Source: Cognatitamlana onchidii | GTDB taxonomy: Bacteria; Bacteroidota; Bacteroidia; Flavobacteriales; Flavobacteriaceae | DNA length: 64,000 bases | Reading direction: 5' to 3' | Assembly: GCF_004804355.1 (NCBI RefSeq) | Contig: NZ_SRWZ01000003.1 | Location: forward strand, 468,816 to 532,815 | Shown here: piece after piece, positions 54,213 to 63,136 of the stretch | Numbering within the stretch: the stretch's first letter is position 1 | Layout of the letters: each line of letters opens with the position of its first letter | Notes under the pieces: model-generated | What the model was told of the DNA's origin: nothing | What the model saw: the letters and a program-made list of their open reading frames with translations, nothing else | Databases searched by the model: none | Position numbers and translations under genes: made by a program

Positions 54213-54982
54213 ATTATTCCTTCAAACACTTTTATGGCCGGACCAATAAGCCATACATTATTATAGCTCCCATTCTCCTCTTGAAAATTAACCTTTAACT
54301 CCCCGCCTTCAACATTAAGTTTTACTTCGTTATTTGATGTTTCACCTAGGGCATGCATAGCAATAGCTACCGCAGTAACCCCAGTTCCACAAGATAAGGT
54401 TTCATCCTCAACACCACGCTCATAAGTTCGCACCCTAAAAGTATCATCACTTAATTTTTTAACAAAGTTAACATTAGTACCTGCCTCATTATACGGAGCG
54501 CCATACCTTATTTTTGAACCTTGGTTCTGAATATTAAAATCTTGTATTTGATTCTCGAACTGGACATGGTGAGGAGAGCCTGTATTTAAAAAAACGTGGT
54601 GATCATGCTTTTCAATATCATTAACATCAACCATTTGTAATTTCACAATGTCTCCATCAATAAAAGCATGGTGCAAACCGTCAATAGCTTCAAAAGTGGC
54701 TTTATTTGTAATTACACCTAATTGTCTTGCAAAGGCCACCAAACAACGTCCTCCATTTCCGCACATACTACTTTCATTACCATCGGCATTATAATACACC
54801 ATCTTAAAATCATAATCAGGATGATCCTCCAATAGAATAAGTCCGTCAGCGCCTATGCCAAAACGTCTGTCACATAAATATTTAATACGTTTGGTATCAT
54901 TTTTGTCAAACATTTGTTGACGATTATCAATCATCACAAAATCGTTTCCTGTTCCTTGATATTTAAAAAAAGTCTGTTGCAT
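54209..54982 (-). CDS. dapF: Diaminopimelate epimerase
   Basis: 257 residues from the ATG at 54982. The two catalytic cysteines lie in SSMCGNGGR near 73 and LSCGTGVTAVA near 205; FFKYQGTGNDFVMID opens the fold. It turns LL- into meso-diaminopimelate for peptidoglycan and lysine. A TTG at 54994 would add four residues but lies inside the -7 element at 54992-54999. First gene of the dapF-GNAT-mltG-DUF2279 operon. Confidence 0.95.
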   Translation of the reverse strand: MQQTFFKYQGTGNDFVMIDNRQQMFDKNDTKRIKYLCDRRFGIGADGLILLEDHPDYDFKMVYYNADGNESSMCGNGGRCLVAFARQLGVITNKATFEAIDGLHHAFIDGDIVKLQMVDVNDIEKHDHHVFLNTGSPHHVQFENQIQDFNIQNQGSKIRYGAPYNEAGTNVNFVKKLSDDTFRVRTYERGVEDETLSCGTGVTAVAIAMHALGETSNNEVKLNVEGGELKVNFQEENGSYNNVWLIGPAIKVFEGII

Positions 54983-54991
54983 AATAAGGCA

Positions 54992-54999
54992 CAAATATA
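54992..54999 (-). promoter_or_regulatory. -7 element TATATTTG for the dapF operon
   Basis: An exact TAnnTTTG match on the reverse strand. The predicted start lies only about four bases before the dapF ATG, so the message is nearly leaderless. Confidence 0.5.
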
Positions 55000-55042
55000 T
55001 AAATATAAAACCGTTTTTTCGATTGTTAAATCGTCGTTAAAG

Positions 55043-55059
55043 TTGAATTTGAAATTCAA
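55043..55059. promoter_or_regulatory. Inverted repeat TTGAATTT-G-AAATTCAA before the HtrA gene
   Basis: Perfect 8-bp arms around a single G, 47 bp before the ATG at 55106, in the divergent dapF/htrA region. It overlaps a weak -7-like TGAATTTG at 55044-55051. It could be an operator controlling the stress protease; no binding protein is known. Confidence 0.35.
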
Positions 55060-55105
55060 TAAATATTTAATTTTAATGTTAATAAATAAAACTTAAACGA
55101 AAATT

Positions 55106-56509
55106 ATGAAGAAGATTATAACCTTAGTATTGGTTTCGGCATTAGGTGGTATTTTCACTTTAGGGGCCTACAAATTATTACTTGAAGAAGATAAGGCGTT
55201 GGTAGTAACATCGGCTAAATCTGAGCCAGCATTCTTACCCACAAGCAATCTAAATAATTTAATTAACACTGGTGAAACCCCAGATTTTACATCGGCAGCA
55301 GAAAATACTGTAAATGCAGTAGTTCACGTAAAAAATGTTACCATGAGTTCTGGGCAAATGACATTCCAAGATTTTTTCTACGGAAGACGCTCACAACACC
55401 CACAAGTTGGAACGGGTTCTGGAGTTATTATTAATGCCGATGGCTATATTATTACCAATAACCATGTTATTAAAAATGCCCAAGAGCTATCTGTTACCCT
55501 AAACAATAACAAAACCTACGAAGCGGAACTCATCGGTGCCGATGCCAAAACAGACATTGCTCTTTTAAAGATTGATGCAGATAACGACCTCCCGTATGTA
55601 ACCTTTGCAGATTCAGATAACGCTAAAGTTGGTGAATGGGTACTTGCTGTAGGAAATCCATTTAATTTAACCTCAACGGTTACAGCAGGTATTATTAGTG
55701 CCAAATCCAGAGATTTGTCTGGAGCAAGCACACAATCCTTCATTCAAACAGACGCCGCCGTAAATCCTGGAAATTCTGGTGGTGCTTTGGTGAACACTAA
55801 CGGTGAATTGGTAGGTATTAACACCGCCATTACTTCTCAAACCGGATCTTACATTGGTTACTCGTTTGCAGTACCTAGTAATATAGCCAGAAAAGTTATT
55901 GAAGATATTATGGAGTATGGTAACGTTCAAAATGGTATTCTTGGCATTCAAGGAGGCGCACTAAATAGTGCGGTGGCAGAACAACTTGACATAAGCGAAA
56001 CAGAAGGGGTTTACATCGATAGTGTAGTCGAAGACTCCGGAGCGGATAAAGCAGGCCTTCAAAAAGGTGATATCATTAAAGAGATTGACCACATTAAGGT
56101 TTCTAAATTTTCAGATTTAACAGGACACCTTAGTGCTAAAAGACCCAATGATGTTGTTAATTTAAAATTGTCCAGAGATGGCAAATTAAAAACAGTAGCG
56201 GTTACGCTCGCTAAAAACGAGACATTTACAATGCCATTGATAGGTAGAATAAAAAACACAAAGTCGTCAGATCTTAAAAAGTACGGCGTGAAAAATGGAG
56301 TGAAAATTGTTCAACTGAATGATGAATATGCAGACTATTGGAGAAATAATGGTGTGGATACTGGGTGTATTATTACCTCAATTAACGATGTTAAAGTGAA
56401 TTCTGTTGAAGATGTTCAGAAAGTATTAAAAAATAGATCAACCTATGAAGCTTTAAGAATTGAACTCATAAATTCTAACGGCGAAAAAGAACGCTATAAT
56501 TTTAGATAA
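55106..56509 (+). CDS. DegP/HtrA-type periplasmic serine protease
   Basis: 467 residues. A signal/anchor helix lies at about 4-24. The trypsin-like domain has His120 in TNNHVI, Asp150 in KTDIALLKI, and Ser224 in NPGNSGGAL. Two PDZ domains follow at about 270-365 and 375-465. It degrades or refolds damaged exported proteins. Length matches the Do family. It is followed by a terminator, so it is monocistronic, and transcribed away from the dapF operon. Confidence 0.94.
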   Translation: MKKIITLVLVSALGGIFTLGAYKLLLEEDKALVVTSAKSEPAFLPTSNLNNLINTGETPDFTSAAENTVNAVVHVKNVTMSSGQMTFQDFFYGRRSQHPQVGTGSGVIINADGYIITNNHVIKNAQELSVTLNNNKTYEAELIGADAKTDIALLKIDADNDLPYVTFADSDNAKVGEWVLAVGNPFNLTSTVTAGIISAKSRDLSGASTQSFIQTDAAVNPGNSGGALVNTNGELVGINTAITSQTGSYIGYSFAVPSNIARKVIEDIMEYGNVQNGILGIQGGALNSAVAEQLDISETEGVYIDSVVEDSGADKAGLQKGDIIKEIDHIKVSKFSDLTGHLSAKRPNDVVNLKLSRDGKLKTVAVTLAKNETFTMPLIGRIKNTKSSDLKKYGVKNGVKIVQLNDEYADYWRNNGVDTGCIITSINDVKVNSVEDVQKVLKNRSTYEALRIELINSNGEKERYNFR

Positions 56510-56533
56510 AAAAACACTTTTTAATCTTTAAAG

Positions 56534-56574
56534 TAACCCTTCGAAATTGGCTGGATTTTGGAGGGTTATTTTTT
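56534..56574 (+). terminator. Terminator after the HtrA protease gene
   Basis: Stem TAACCCTTC/GGAGGGTTA (56534-56542 with 56560-56568, one wobble pair) followed by a run of seven or more T. Confidence 0.8.
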
Positions 56575-56596
56575 TGTTAAAACCCTTTACGAAAAC

Positions 56597-56631
56597 GTTT
56601 GAAATATGGTATTTTTAACCCATATTTAAAC
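56597..56631. promoter_or_regulatory. Imperfect inverted repeat upstream of the GAPDH gene
   Basis: Arms GTTTGAAATATGG (56597-56609) and CCATATTTAAAC (56620-56631) pair over 12 positions with one bulge and a 10-base spacer. It ends 20 bp before the ATG at 56652. It may be an operator or a leader hairpin controlling the glycolytic gene. Confidence 0.4.
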
Positions 56632-56651
56632 TCAAACTAAACTATAAAACT

Positions 56652-58100
56652 ATGAGTTCTAACAAAACTTATGAGAACGAATTGGCTTTTCAAGCAGATC
56701 GTAGAAAAGCTACCGTAGAATTTATTAAAATTGTAAGTGATCTTTGGTATGACAAATCTATAGAATTGGTGCTATTTAGAAACCAATTGATCGATAGAAA
56801 CGTGAGTCAAATTCTAAATCTTCACGACTACTCTGGGAAATTTGTGCAAAAACCCATGTCTATTTTTGATACCGTAGAAATTGCACAAGCTATTAAGGAC
56901 TTAGACATTCCTCCTGCAAAATTAGACATTGGGAAACTAACCTATGAAATGCATTTAGAGGACAATCAGCATAACAATGCCACGGCCTTCATTGCCAGAA
57001 AACTAAAGGATGCCAATAAAAACGGAGAAATTAAACCCAAAGATGTTATTTTATATGGCTTCGGTAGAATAGGAAGACTTGTTGCCAGAGAGCTTATGGT
57101 TAGAACTGGCAAAGGGAGTCAGTTACGCCTAAGAGCTATTGTAACGCGTGGTGTTATCGATGAAAAAATACTCGAAAAGCGAGCGGCTTTACTTCGTAAC
57201 GACTCAGTGCATGGGGACTTTCCCGGAACCGTGTCGGTAGATCTTAAAAACAGTGCTTTAATTGTAAATGGTACCACAGTAAGAATTATTTCAGCGAGTA
57301 CCCCAGAAGATATTGACTATACTAAATTTGGCATATCTAAAGCCCTGGTGATAGATAATACAGGGGTGTTTAGAGACAAAACAGCCTTAAGTAAACATTT
57401 AAAATCTAAAGGTGTCGATAAAGTGTTGCTTACGGCCCCAGGCAAAGAAGTCCCAAATATTGTTTATGGTGTTAACCACAAAGCATATAATCCCGACCAA
57501 GTAACTATTTTTTCGGCGGCATCCTGTACAACAAATGCTATTACACCAATTTTAAAGGTTGTGGAAGACTCCTTTGGTTTAAAAAGAGGGCATCTTGAAA
57601 CCATTCATGCCTATACCAACGATCAAAATTTGGTAGATAATTTTCACAAAAAGTATCGTCGCGGTCGTGCTGCAGGTCTCAATATGGTTATTACCGAAAC
57701 TGGTGCCGGAAATGCAGTTGCTAAAGCCTTGCCTAGTTTAGAAGGTAAACTCACATCAAATGCTATAAGAGTGCCCGTTCCTAATGGCTCTTTAGCTATT
57801 CTTAATTTAGAACTAAAGAACAAAACATCTCTTAATGGGGTAAATACTATTCTAAAGAAATATGCTTTAGAAGGCGACTTGGTTGAACAAATAAAATATG
57901 AAATTAGCGATGAGCTTGTTTCTAGCGATATTGTAGGCAGTTCCGCTCCCTCCATATACGATAGTAAGGCTACCATTGTTGAAAAAGATGGCAAGAACAT
58001 TGTCCTTTACATATGGTACGATAACGAGTATGGTTACAGCCATCAAGTGGTGAGATTAGCCAAATATATTGCTAAAGTGAGAAGGTTTACATATTATTAA
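56652..58100 (+). CDS. gap: Long-form glyceraldehyde-3-phosphate dehydrogenase
   Basis: 482 residues, about 145 more than the classical 335-residue enzyme. The additional N-terminal part (about 1-130) is helical and charged and has no GAPDH motif. The NAD loop is YGFGRIGRLVAREL near 135-148. The catalytic cysteine is in SAASCTTNAITP near 295, with later substrate residues HAYTNDQ and WYDNEYGYSHQVV. It interconverts glyceraldehyde-3-phosphate and 1,3-bisphosphoglycerate. This long type coexists with a short one in many Bacteroidota; the preferred direction cannot be read here. Strong terminators lie on both sides. Confidence 0.92.
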   Translation: MSSNKTYENELAFQADRRKATVEFIKIVSDLWYDKSIELVLFRNQLIDRNVSQILNLHDYSGKFVQKPMSIFDTVEIAQAIKDLDIPPAKLDIGKLTYEMHLEDNQHNNATAFIARKLKDANKNGEIKPKDVILYGFGRIGRLVARELMVRTGKGSQLRLRAIVTRGVIDEKILEKRAALLRNDSVHGDFPGTVSVDLKNSALIVNGTTVRIISASTPEDIDYTKFGISKALVIDNTGVFRDKTALSKHLKSKGVDKVLLTAPGKEVPNIVYGVNHKAYNPDQVTIFSAASCTTNAITPILKVVEDSFGLKRGHLETIHAYTNDQNLVDNFHKKYRRGRAAGLNMVITETGAGNAVAKALPSLEGKLTSNAIRVPVPNGSLAILNLELKNKTSLNGVNTILKKYALEGDLVEQIKYEISDELVSSDIVGSSAPSIYDSKATIVEKDGKNIVLYIWYDNEYGYSHQVVRLAKYIAKVRRFTYY

Positions 58101-58140
58101 ATTAAGGTAATCTACAGACCATTTTAAATCGTATATACTC

Positions 58141-58166
58141 AAGCCTCTTTTAACGAGGCTTTTTAG
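58141..58166 (+). terminator. Terminator after the GAPDH gene
   Basis: Stem AAGCCTC/GAGGCTT (58141-58147 with 58155-58161) followed by TTT. Confidence 0.85.
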
Positions 58167-58198
58167 CTAATTATAACCATTTAGTTAACAATATTTTA

Positions 58199-58206
58199 TA
58201 AATTCG
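58199..58206 (+). promoter_or_regulatory. -7 element TAAATTCG for the coiled-coil protein gene
   Basis: The same TAAATTCG as at 3504, one change from TAnnTTTG, 32 bp before the ATG at 58239. Confidence 0.4.
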
Positions 58207-58238
58207 CAAACCAATACAACTATTTAAATTTGTTCACA

Positions 58239-58844
58239 ATGAACCCAATCAAAACGATATTTCTAGTAATATTTACTTTTACTTTAAGTCTTAACACTTT
58301 CTCTCAAAGCGAAACTGAAAACAAACCATCCCTTAACAGCGGGACTATAAACAGTCAGTTTGATTATGTTATAAGAAAATCTGGTAAATATCAGGAGTAC
58401 AAGGTGGTTAAGCAGACTTGGCTATACACTTTAAAGGCTCATGTTTTAGATTCCTTAAAAGCCGTGCATAAAGATTTATCAGAAACACAGGCGGTTGTAA
58501 AAAAGCAAGCTGATGAAATTTCAAACTTAAAGGAGAATCTTTCTAACACCCAAACAGATTTAGATAAAACAAATACAGAAAAAGATAGTATTACACTTTT
58601 TGGTGCTCAAATGAGTAAAACCAATTACAAAGTATTAATGTGGGTAATCATTGCTGCCCTCTTGGCTTTACTACTGTTTTTCATATATAAATTTAAAAAC
58701 AGTAACGACATTACCAGAGAAGCTAAACAAAATCTAGCTGAAATTGAAGAAGAATTTGAAGACCATAGAAGGACTGCTCTAGAACGCGAACAAAAAGTGA
58801 GACGCCAATTACAAGACGAGATTAATAAACAAAAAAAAGGTTAA
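58239..58844 (+). CDS. Secreted coiled-coil membrane protein of unknown function
   Basis: 201 residues from the ATG at 58239. A signal peptide (IFLVIFTFTLSLNTFSQ) is followed by a conserved phrase FDYVIRKSGKYQEYKVVKQTWLYTLKAHVLDSL. A coiled coil runs to about 120, with one membrane helix near 130-150 (VLMWVIIAALLALLLFFIY), and a second charged helix to the end. Flavobacterial homologues are sometimes labelled tRNA methyltransferase, for which no motif is seen. It is isolated and of unknown role. A TTG three codons upstream is a less likely start. Confidence 0.7.
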   Translation: MNPIKTIFLVIFTFTLSLNTFSQSETENKPSLNSGTINSQFDYVIRKSGKYQEYKVVKQTWLYTLKAHVLDSLKAVHKDLSETQAVVKKQADEISNLKENLSNTQTDLDKTNTEKDSITLFGAQMSKTNYKVLMWVIIAALLALLLFFIYKFKNSNDITREAKQNLAEIEEEFEDHRRTALEREQKVRRQLQDEINKQKKG

Positions 58845-58964
58845 TTGTTTTTTCTTAACTAAACTGTCAAAATTTCATATTTTAAGAAAAAGTACTTTTA
58901 TGGAATAAGTTTTGTTAACTTATAGATATCAATTTTTTATAGTTTAATTTAATTTTTTTAGATT

Positions 58965-59147
58965 ATGAAGAACTCACCTGTAAACGTAAAGCTTGTTGGG
59001 AAAGAAAAACAACATTACTTAATCAAGTTTCCAAATTTAAAAGTACCCGTTAAAGTAAACCAAAATTTATACTTAAAAATGAAACATAGCAAGACCTATG
59101 TTTTTTCAAAACTTGAAAACGAAAGCTTAAACAATCAGTCGGCTTAA
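58965..59147 (+). CDS. Small 60-residue basic protein of unknown function
   Basis: 60 residues, basic and without signal or membrane segment: VNVKLVGKEKQHYLIKFPNLKVPVKVNQNLYLKMKHS suggests a small beta-barrel-like fold. It has a strong terminator 18 bp behind its stop and a 120-bp AT-rich leader region in front. The framing by a terminator supports a real gene. I know no family. Confidence 0.6.
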   Translation: MKNSPVNVKLVGKEKQHYLIKFPNLKVPVKVNQNLYLKMKHSKTYVFSKLENESLNNQSA

Positions 59148-59165
59148 AGTTAAAATTGATTAATT

Positions 59166-59199
59166 AAGGTTGAATTCTAGAGAAATTCAACCTTTTTTA
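59166..59199 (+). terminator. Terminator after the 60-residue protein gene
   Basis: A perfect 11-bp stem AAGGTTGAATT/AATTCAACCTT (59166-59176 with 59184-59194) followed by TTTT. The A-rich left flank means that it can also end the converging gene at 59228. Confidence 0.88.
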
Positions 59200-59227
59200 T
59201 TGAATTAAAAACTATAGCAATCCTTTA

Positions 59228-60127
59228 CTACTTATAGTTTACTTTGTACGCCAATACCCTATTATCAAAAAAAGTTGGAACTAGCAGCGTTCTGTTGGAT
59301 GGTATATAATCAATATCGGCAGCATTCATCCCATGGTCTCTTGTATCCAAAATAAGGGTTTTTGTCCAATTTTCTCCGTTAATATAAAATATTTGACCTT
59401 GCCAACTAGATACTATAAAATCATTATTATCCAACCTTACAACTCCATCACCATGGCCAATTCCCGAGACCAGGGTATTAAATGTCTTGCTGTCCCGATT
59501 ATAAAGGCCAAAATTATGCGATGCAGAAGTAGCATAATAAATACCTTCTTTTTGATGCAATAAACCATTTAAACGCCCTAAGGAATCTTTTGCAACTTCA
59601 GTGATCTCATTATCAACAATTTTATAAATGGCATCAGAGCCTGAACCAGAGATATAAACTGAGCCGTTACCAACCGTGATATCATTTAATTGAGGGTTAC
59701 CTTCCACAAAAAACTCATTAGTTACCTTCTGTTTTTCAATATCAATTTCTACCACTCTATCAATATCATTTACATATAATTTGCCGTTATGAATCCCCAT
59801 GCCTTTAGGCCCACTTAAACCTTCCATCCATTTTAAATTCGTTATTTCCCCCTTAGTATTAATGGTAGAAATAAAACCATTACCGTCTTTATCCCAAGGA
59901 GAATTGTTTACATTCGACACATAAATAATATCTTTTACTGGGTCGTATAATACAGATTCACTGGTGGTTAACAAGGTATCTGTTTTCCACAATAATTCTA
60001 AAGTAGGTTTAAATGCTGTCTTTTCTTCAGGTTTTGCGTTTGTTACAGTTTTCCTTTTTCCACAGGACACAAAAAAGAAAACACCCAAGCACAAAACTAT
60101 TTGATACTTATAATTCATAATACACAT
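59228..60127 (-). CDS. SMP-30/gluconolactonase-like beta-propeller lipoprotein
   Basis: 299 residues. A lipoprotein signal (IVLCLGVFFFVSCG) is followed by a six-bladed propeller of repeated strand units: ESVLYDPVKDIIYVSNVNNSPWDKDGNGFIS, LSGPKGMGIHNGKLYVNDIDRVVEID, and MNAADIDYIPSNRTLLVPTFFDNRVLAYKV. These resemble SMP-30-type proteins; the catalytic metal ligands are not evident, so binding rather than hydrolysis is possible. ATG codons at 60127 and 60118 are both usable. It is a single reverse gene. Confidence 0.78.
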   Translation of the reverse strand: MCIMNYKYQIVLCLGVFFFVSCGKRKTVTNAKPEEKTAFKPTLELLWKTDTLLTTSESVLYDPVKDIIYVSNVNNSPWDKDGNGFISTINTKGEITNLKWMEGLSGPKGMGIHNGKLYVNDIDRVVEIDIEKQKVTNEFFVEGNPQLNDITVGNGSVYISGSGSDAIYKIVDNEITEVAKDSLGRLNGLLHQKEGIYYATSASHNFGLYNRDSKTFNTLVSGIGHGDGVVRLDNNDFIVSSWQGQIFYINGENWTKTLILDTRDHGMNAADIDYIPSNRTLLVPTFFDNRVLAYKVNYK

Positions 60128-60271
60128 ATTAAAGATTATTTAAAAATACAGAATCCCAAACTAAATTACTAATGCATAAATATTTGAAACAAGTTCTAGT
60201 GTTATTAATAATCATACATGCTAAGAAATACTAAAAATTTCATAATTTTAAAAGGATTTAAAACATGTGAC

Positions 60272-61939
60272 ATGACCGATTTACAGATAGCTAAAACCAT
60301 TACATTAAAGCACATTTCCTCTATTTCAGAAAAGTTTGGCATTCCTGCCGACCAAATTGAAATGTTTGGTAATCACAAAGCCAAATTACCATTAGCATCT
60401 ATTAATAAAAAAGCAATTGACCGCAGTAATCTAATTTTAGTTTCGGCCATTTCACCTACTCCTGCCGGTGAAGGCAAGACTACCATGTCAATTGGTTTGT
60501 CTGAAGCTTTAAATAAGCTTAACAAAAAAACAACCGTGGTGCTAAGGGAACCCTCTTTAGGTCCTGTGTTTGGCATTAAGGGTGGTGCCACTGGAGGTGG
60601 TTATTCTCAGGTACTTCCTATGGAAGATATTAACCTTCATTTTACGGGCGATTTTGCCGCTATTGAAAAAGCACACAACTTGCTATCTGCCCTCATTGAC
60701 AATACAATCCAGAGTAAAACTAGCACCTTGCGTATTGATCCTAGAACGATTAGCTGGAAACGAGTGGTTGATTTAAATGACCGTTCTTTAAGACGTATTA
60801 TTGTTGGTTTAGGAGGTACCACCTCGGGAGTACCTCGCGAAACAGGGTTTGATATTACCGCCGCTTCAGAAATTATGGCCATCCTGTGTTTAGCAGAAAG
60901 CATATCAGATCTAAAGCAGAGACTTGGTAATATTTTTATAGGCTACACCTACGACAAAACCCCTATTTATGCAAAAGACCTTAAGGCTGAAGGTGCCATG
61001 ACTGTTCTTTTAAAAGATGCTATAAAGCCCAACCTTGTGCAGACTATAGAGGGCAACCCAGCCATTATTCATGGTGGCCCCTTTGCCAATATAGCCCAAG
61101 GAACCAATACGGTATTAGGCACCCTAATGGCCATGGCGCACTCCGAATACACCGTTACGGAGGCTGGATTTGGGTTTGATTTAGGAGCAGAAAAGTTCTT
61201 TGATATTAAATGCCAGAGCGCCAACCTAAAACCGAAAGCGGTGGTTTTAACCACCACCATTCGTGCTTTAAAATATCATGGTGGTGCCGATTTAAAGGCA
61301 CTTACAACACCCAATACAGATGCCTTGCAGAAAGGGCTTCCTAACTTAGAAAAACATCTTGAAAATATCGCCAAGTTTAAGGTGCCGGCAGTGATCGCCA
61401 TAAACAAATTCACCACCGATACTGATGATGAGATAGCTCTAATTAAAGACTTTGCTAAATCAAAACAAGTTAAAATAGCCATTGCCAATGTATGGGCGAA
61501 AGGAGGCGAAGGCGCCCTAGATTTAGCTAATCAAGTTATTGATTTAGTGAATTCCAAAAGTTCTAATTTTACCCCCTTGTATGAATGGGCTACTCCGGTA
61601 AGGGATAAAATTGAAACCATTGCGACCGAAATTTATGGCGCAGAACATGTAGACTATACCTCAAAAGCCAAAGCACAGCTTAACAGAATAGCCAAACTTG
61701 GCTTAGAGCACTTACCTGTTTGTATTGCTAAAACTCAAAAATCATTGTCCGATAACCCCAAGCTTTTAGGACGTCCTAAAGACTTTATCATAACCGTACG
61801 GGAAATAGAAATTGCATCAGGAGCAGGTTTTTTAATCCCTATTACTGGCGATATCATGCGCATGCCTGGGCTACCTGCACAACCCGCCTCTGAAAATATT
61901 GATATTAATGACGAAGGCGAAATAACTGGGTTGTTTTAG
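60272..61939 (+). CDS. fhs: Formate-tetrahydrofolate ligase
   Basis: 555 residues from the ATG at 60272 (MTDLQIAKTITLKHISSI). It has the P-loop SPTPAGEGKTTMSIG, LREPSLGPVFGIKGGATGGGYSQVLPMEDINLHFTGD and EAGFGFDLGAEKFFDIKC. It makes 10-formyl-tetrahydrofolate from formate with ATP for one-carbon metabolism. Length is normal. An ATG at 60218 would add 18 unrelated residues. It is monocistronic. Confidence 0.94.
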   Translation: MTDLQIAKTITLKHISSISEKFGIPADQIEMFGNHKAKLPLASINKKAIDRSNLILVSAISPTPAGEGKTTMSIGLSEALNKLNKKTTVVLREPSLGPVFGIKGGATGGGYSQVLPMEDINLHFTGDFAAIEKAHNLLSALIDNTIQSKTSTLRIDPRTISWKRVVDLNDRSLRRIIVGLGGTTSGVPRETGFDITAASEIMAILCLAESISDLKQRLGNIFIGYTYDKTPIYAKDLKAEGAMTVLLKDAIKPNLVQTIEGNPAIIHGGPFANIAQGTNTVLGTLMAMAHSEYTVTEAGFGFDLGAEKFFDIKCQSANLKPKAVVLTTTIRALKYHGGADLKALTTPNTDALQKGLPNLEKHLENIAKFKVPAVIAINKFTTDTDDEIALIKDFAKSKQVKIAIANVWAKGGEGALDLANQVIDLVNSKSSNFTPLYEWATPVRDKIETIATEIYGAEHVDYTSKAKAQLNRIAKLGLEHLPVCIAKTQKSLSDNPKLLGRPKDFIITVREIEIASGAGFLIPITGDIMRMPGLPAQPASENIDINDEGEITGLF

Positions 61940-61963
61940 ATAAAAGTTAATCGGCGTAACTTA

Positions 61964-61994
61964 TTGTTATTCTAATAAGTAAATCCTAACTTCG
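61964..61994 (+). promoter_or_regulatory. Promoter-like element, copy 1 of 2
   Basis: TTG at 61964-61966 and TAACTTCG at 61987-61994 are separated by 20 bp, the spacing of Bacteroidota -33/-7 promoters. The whole stretch is about 85% identical by eye to the one at 63137-63167. It lies 77 bp before the ATG at 62072. Confidence 0.45.
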
Positions 61995-62071
61995 TTTGTT
62001 GTTAGGTATGCGTCAATTAACAAGCATAGTTTGTTAAAATTATAATCCAAAAAAGTAAGACACTCGTTCTC

Positions 62072-63082
62072 ATGAGAATTTCACCCGAACACATTCAAAA
62101 CGTGCTTTACGAACTTTTTGTAAAGTATAACTTCAACAAAGAAAAAGCCAAATTAGTTGCAAGTATTTTTACGGAAAGTACTGTAGATGGTGTGAGTTCA
62201 CATGGCATCAATCGTGTGCCTCTTTTTATTGAATATATTAATAAGGGCGTCATTAAAATCGATGCAGAAGCAGAAAAGGTGGCTTCTTTTGGCAACATAG
62301 AACGTTGGGATGGTAATGTAGGTCCGGGTATAGTAAATGCAACAAAGTGTACAAACAGGGCTATAGAATTAGCAAAACAACATGGCATGGGGATGGTTGC
62401 CTTGCGCAACACCAATCATTGGATGCGAGGCGGAACCTATGGAAAACAAGCGGCTAAAAGCAATTGCATTTCCATTCTTTTTACAAATACTAAACCCAAT
62501 ATGCCTCCTTGGGGCGGAAAAGAAAGCCGGATAGGTAATAACCCCTTTGTTGTATCCATACCAAGAAAAAAGGGAGCTATTGTGCTAGATATGGCCATGT
62601 CGCAATTTTCATTCGGCAAGATTAACGATTATAAATTAAGAGGTGAAAAATTGCCTTACCATGGTGGTTGGGATGACAATAATGAACTATCCAATAATCC
62701 CGATAAAATTTTATTAAAAGAACGCGGATTACCAATTGGTTATTGGAAAGGGTCTGCCCTTTCTATGGTACTAGATATACTAGCCACTATACTATCGGCA
62801 GGAAACTCAACCTGCAAAATAAGTTCTAAAGACATTGAAACTGCTATTTCTCAGGTATACATCTGCATCTACCCTGAGGTTTTTAATGATACACTACTGC
62901 AGGAAAAACTAATAGAAGAAATCATTGACTTTACGCGTAACGTAGAGCCTATAAACCCCGGAGACCACATTTACTATCCAGGAGAACGAAGTTCGCATAC
63001 CAGAACTAAAAATTTAAAAGAAGGTGTTTTAGTAGATGATGGTATTTGGGAAACTATTATGGCGCTCTCAGAAAAACATTAA
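62072..63082 (+). CDS. YiaK-type Ldh-family dehydrogenase (3-dehydro-L-gulonate 2-dehydrogenase-like)
   Basis: 336 residues of the malate/L-lactate dehydrogenase (type 2) family that binds NAD(P) with a non-Rossmann fold. Signatures are ESTVDGVSSHGINRVPLFIEYI with the catalytic His, MGMVALRNTNHWMRGGTYG, FTNTKPNMPPWGG, IGNNPFVVSIP and MAMSQFSFGKI. These fit YiaK/DlgD, which reduces 2,3-diketo-L-gulonate. It stands alone, with no sugar transporter or kinase next to it, so the physiological substrate is open. A promoter-like element is duplicated on either side. Confidence 0.85.
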   Translation: MRISPEHIQNVLYELFVKYNFNKEKAKLVASIFTESTVDGVSSHGINRVPLFIEYINKGVIKIDAEAEKVASFGNIERWDGNVGPGIVNATKCTNRAIELAKQHGMGMVALRNTNHWMRGGTYGKQAAKSNCISILFTNTKPNMPPWGGKESRIGNNPFVVSIPRKKGAIVLDMAMSQFSFGKINDYKLRGEKLPYHGGWDDNNELSNNPDKILLKERGLPIGYWKGSALSMVLDILATILSAGNSTCKISSKDIETAISQVYICIYPEVFNDTLLQEKLIEEIIDFTRNVEPINPGDHIYYPGERSSHTRTKNLKEGVLVDDGIWETIMALSEKH

Positions 63083-63136
63083 CATTAATTGGCTGGCCAA
63101 ATAGCAAGCCTGTTTGAAGTTAAGTACTATGGCATA

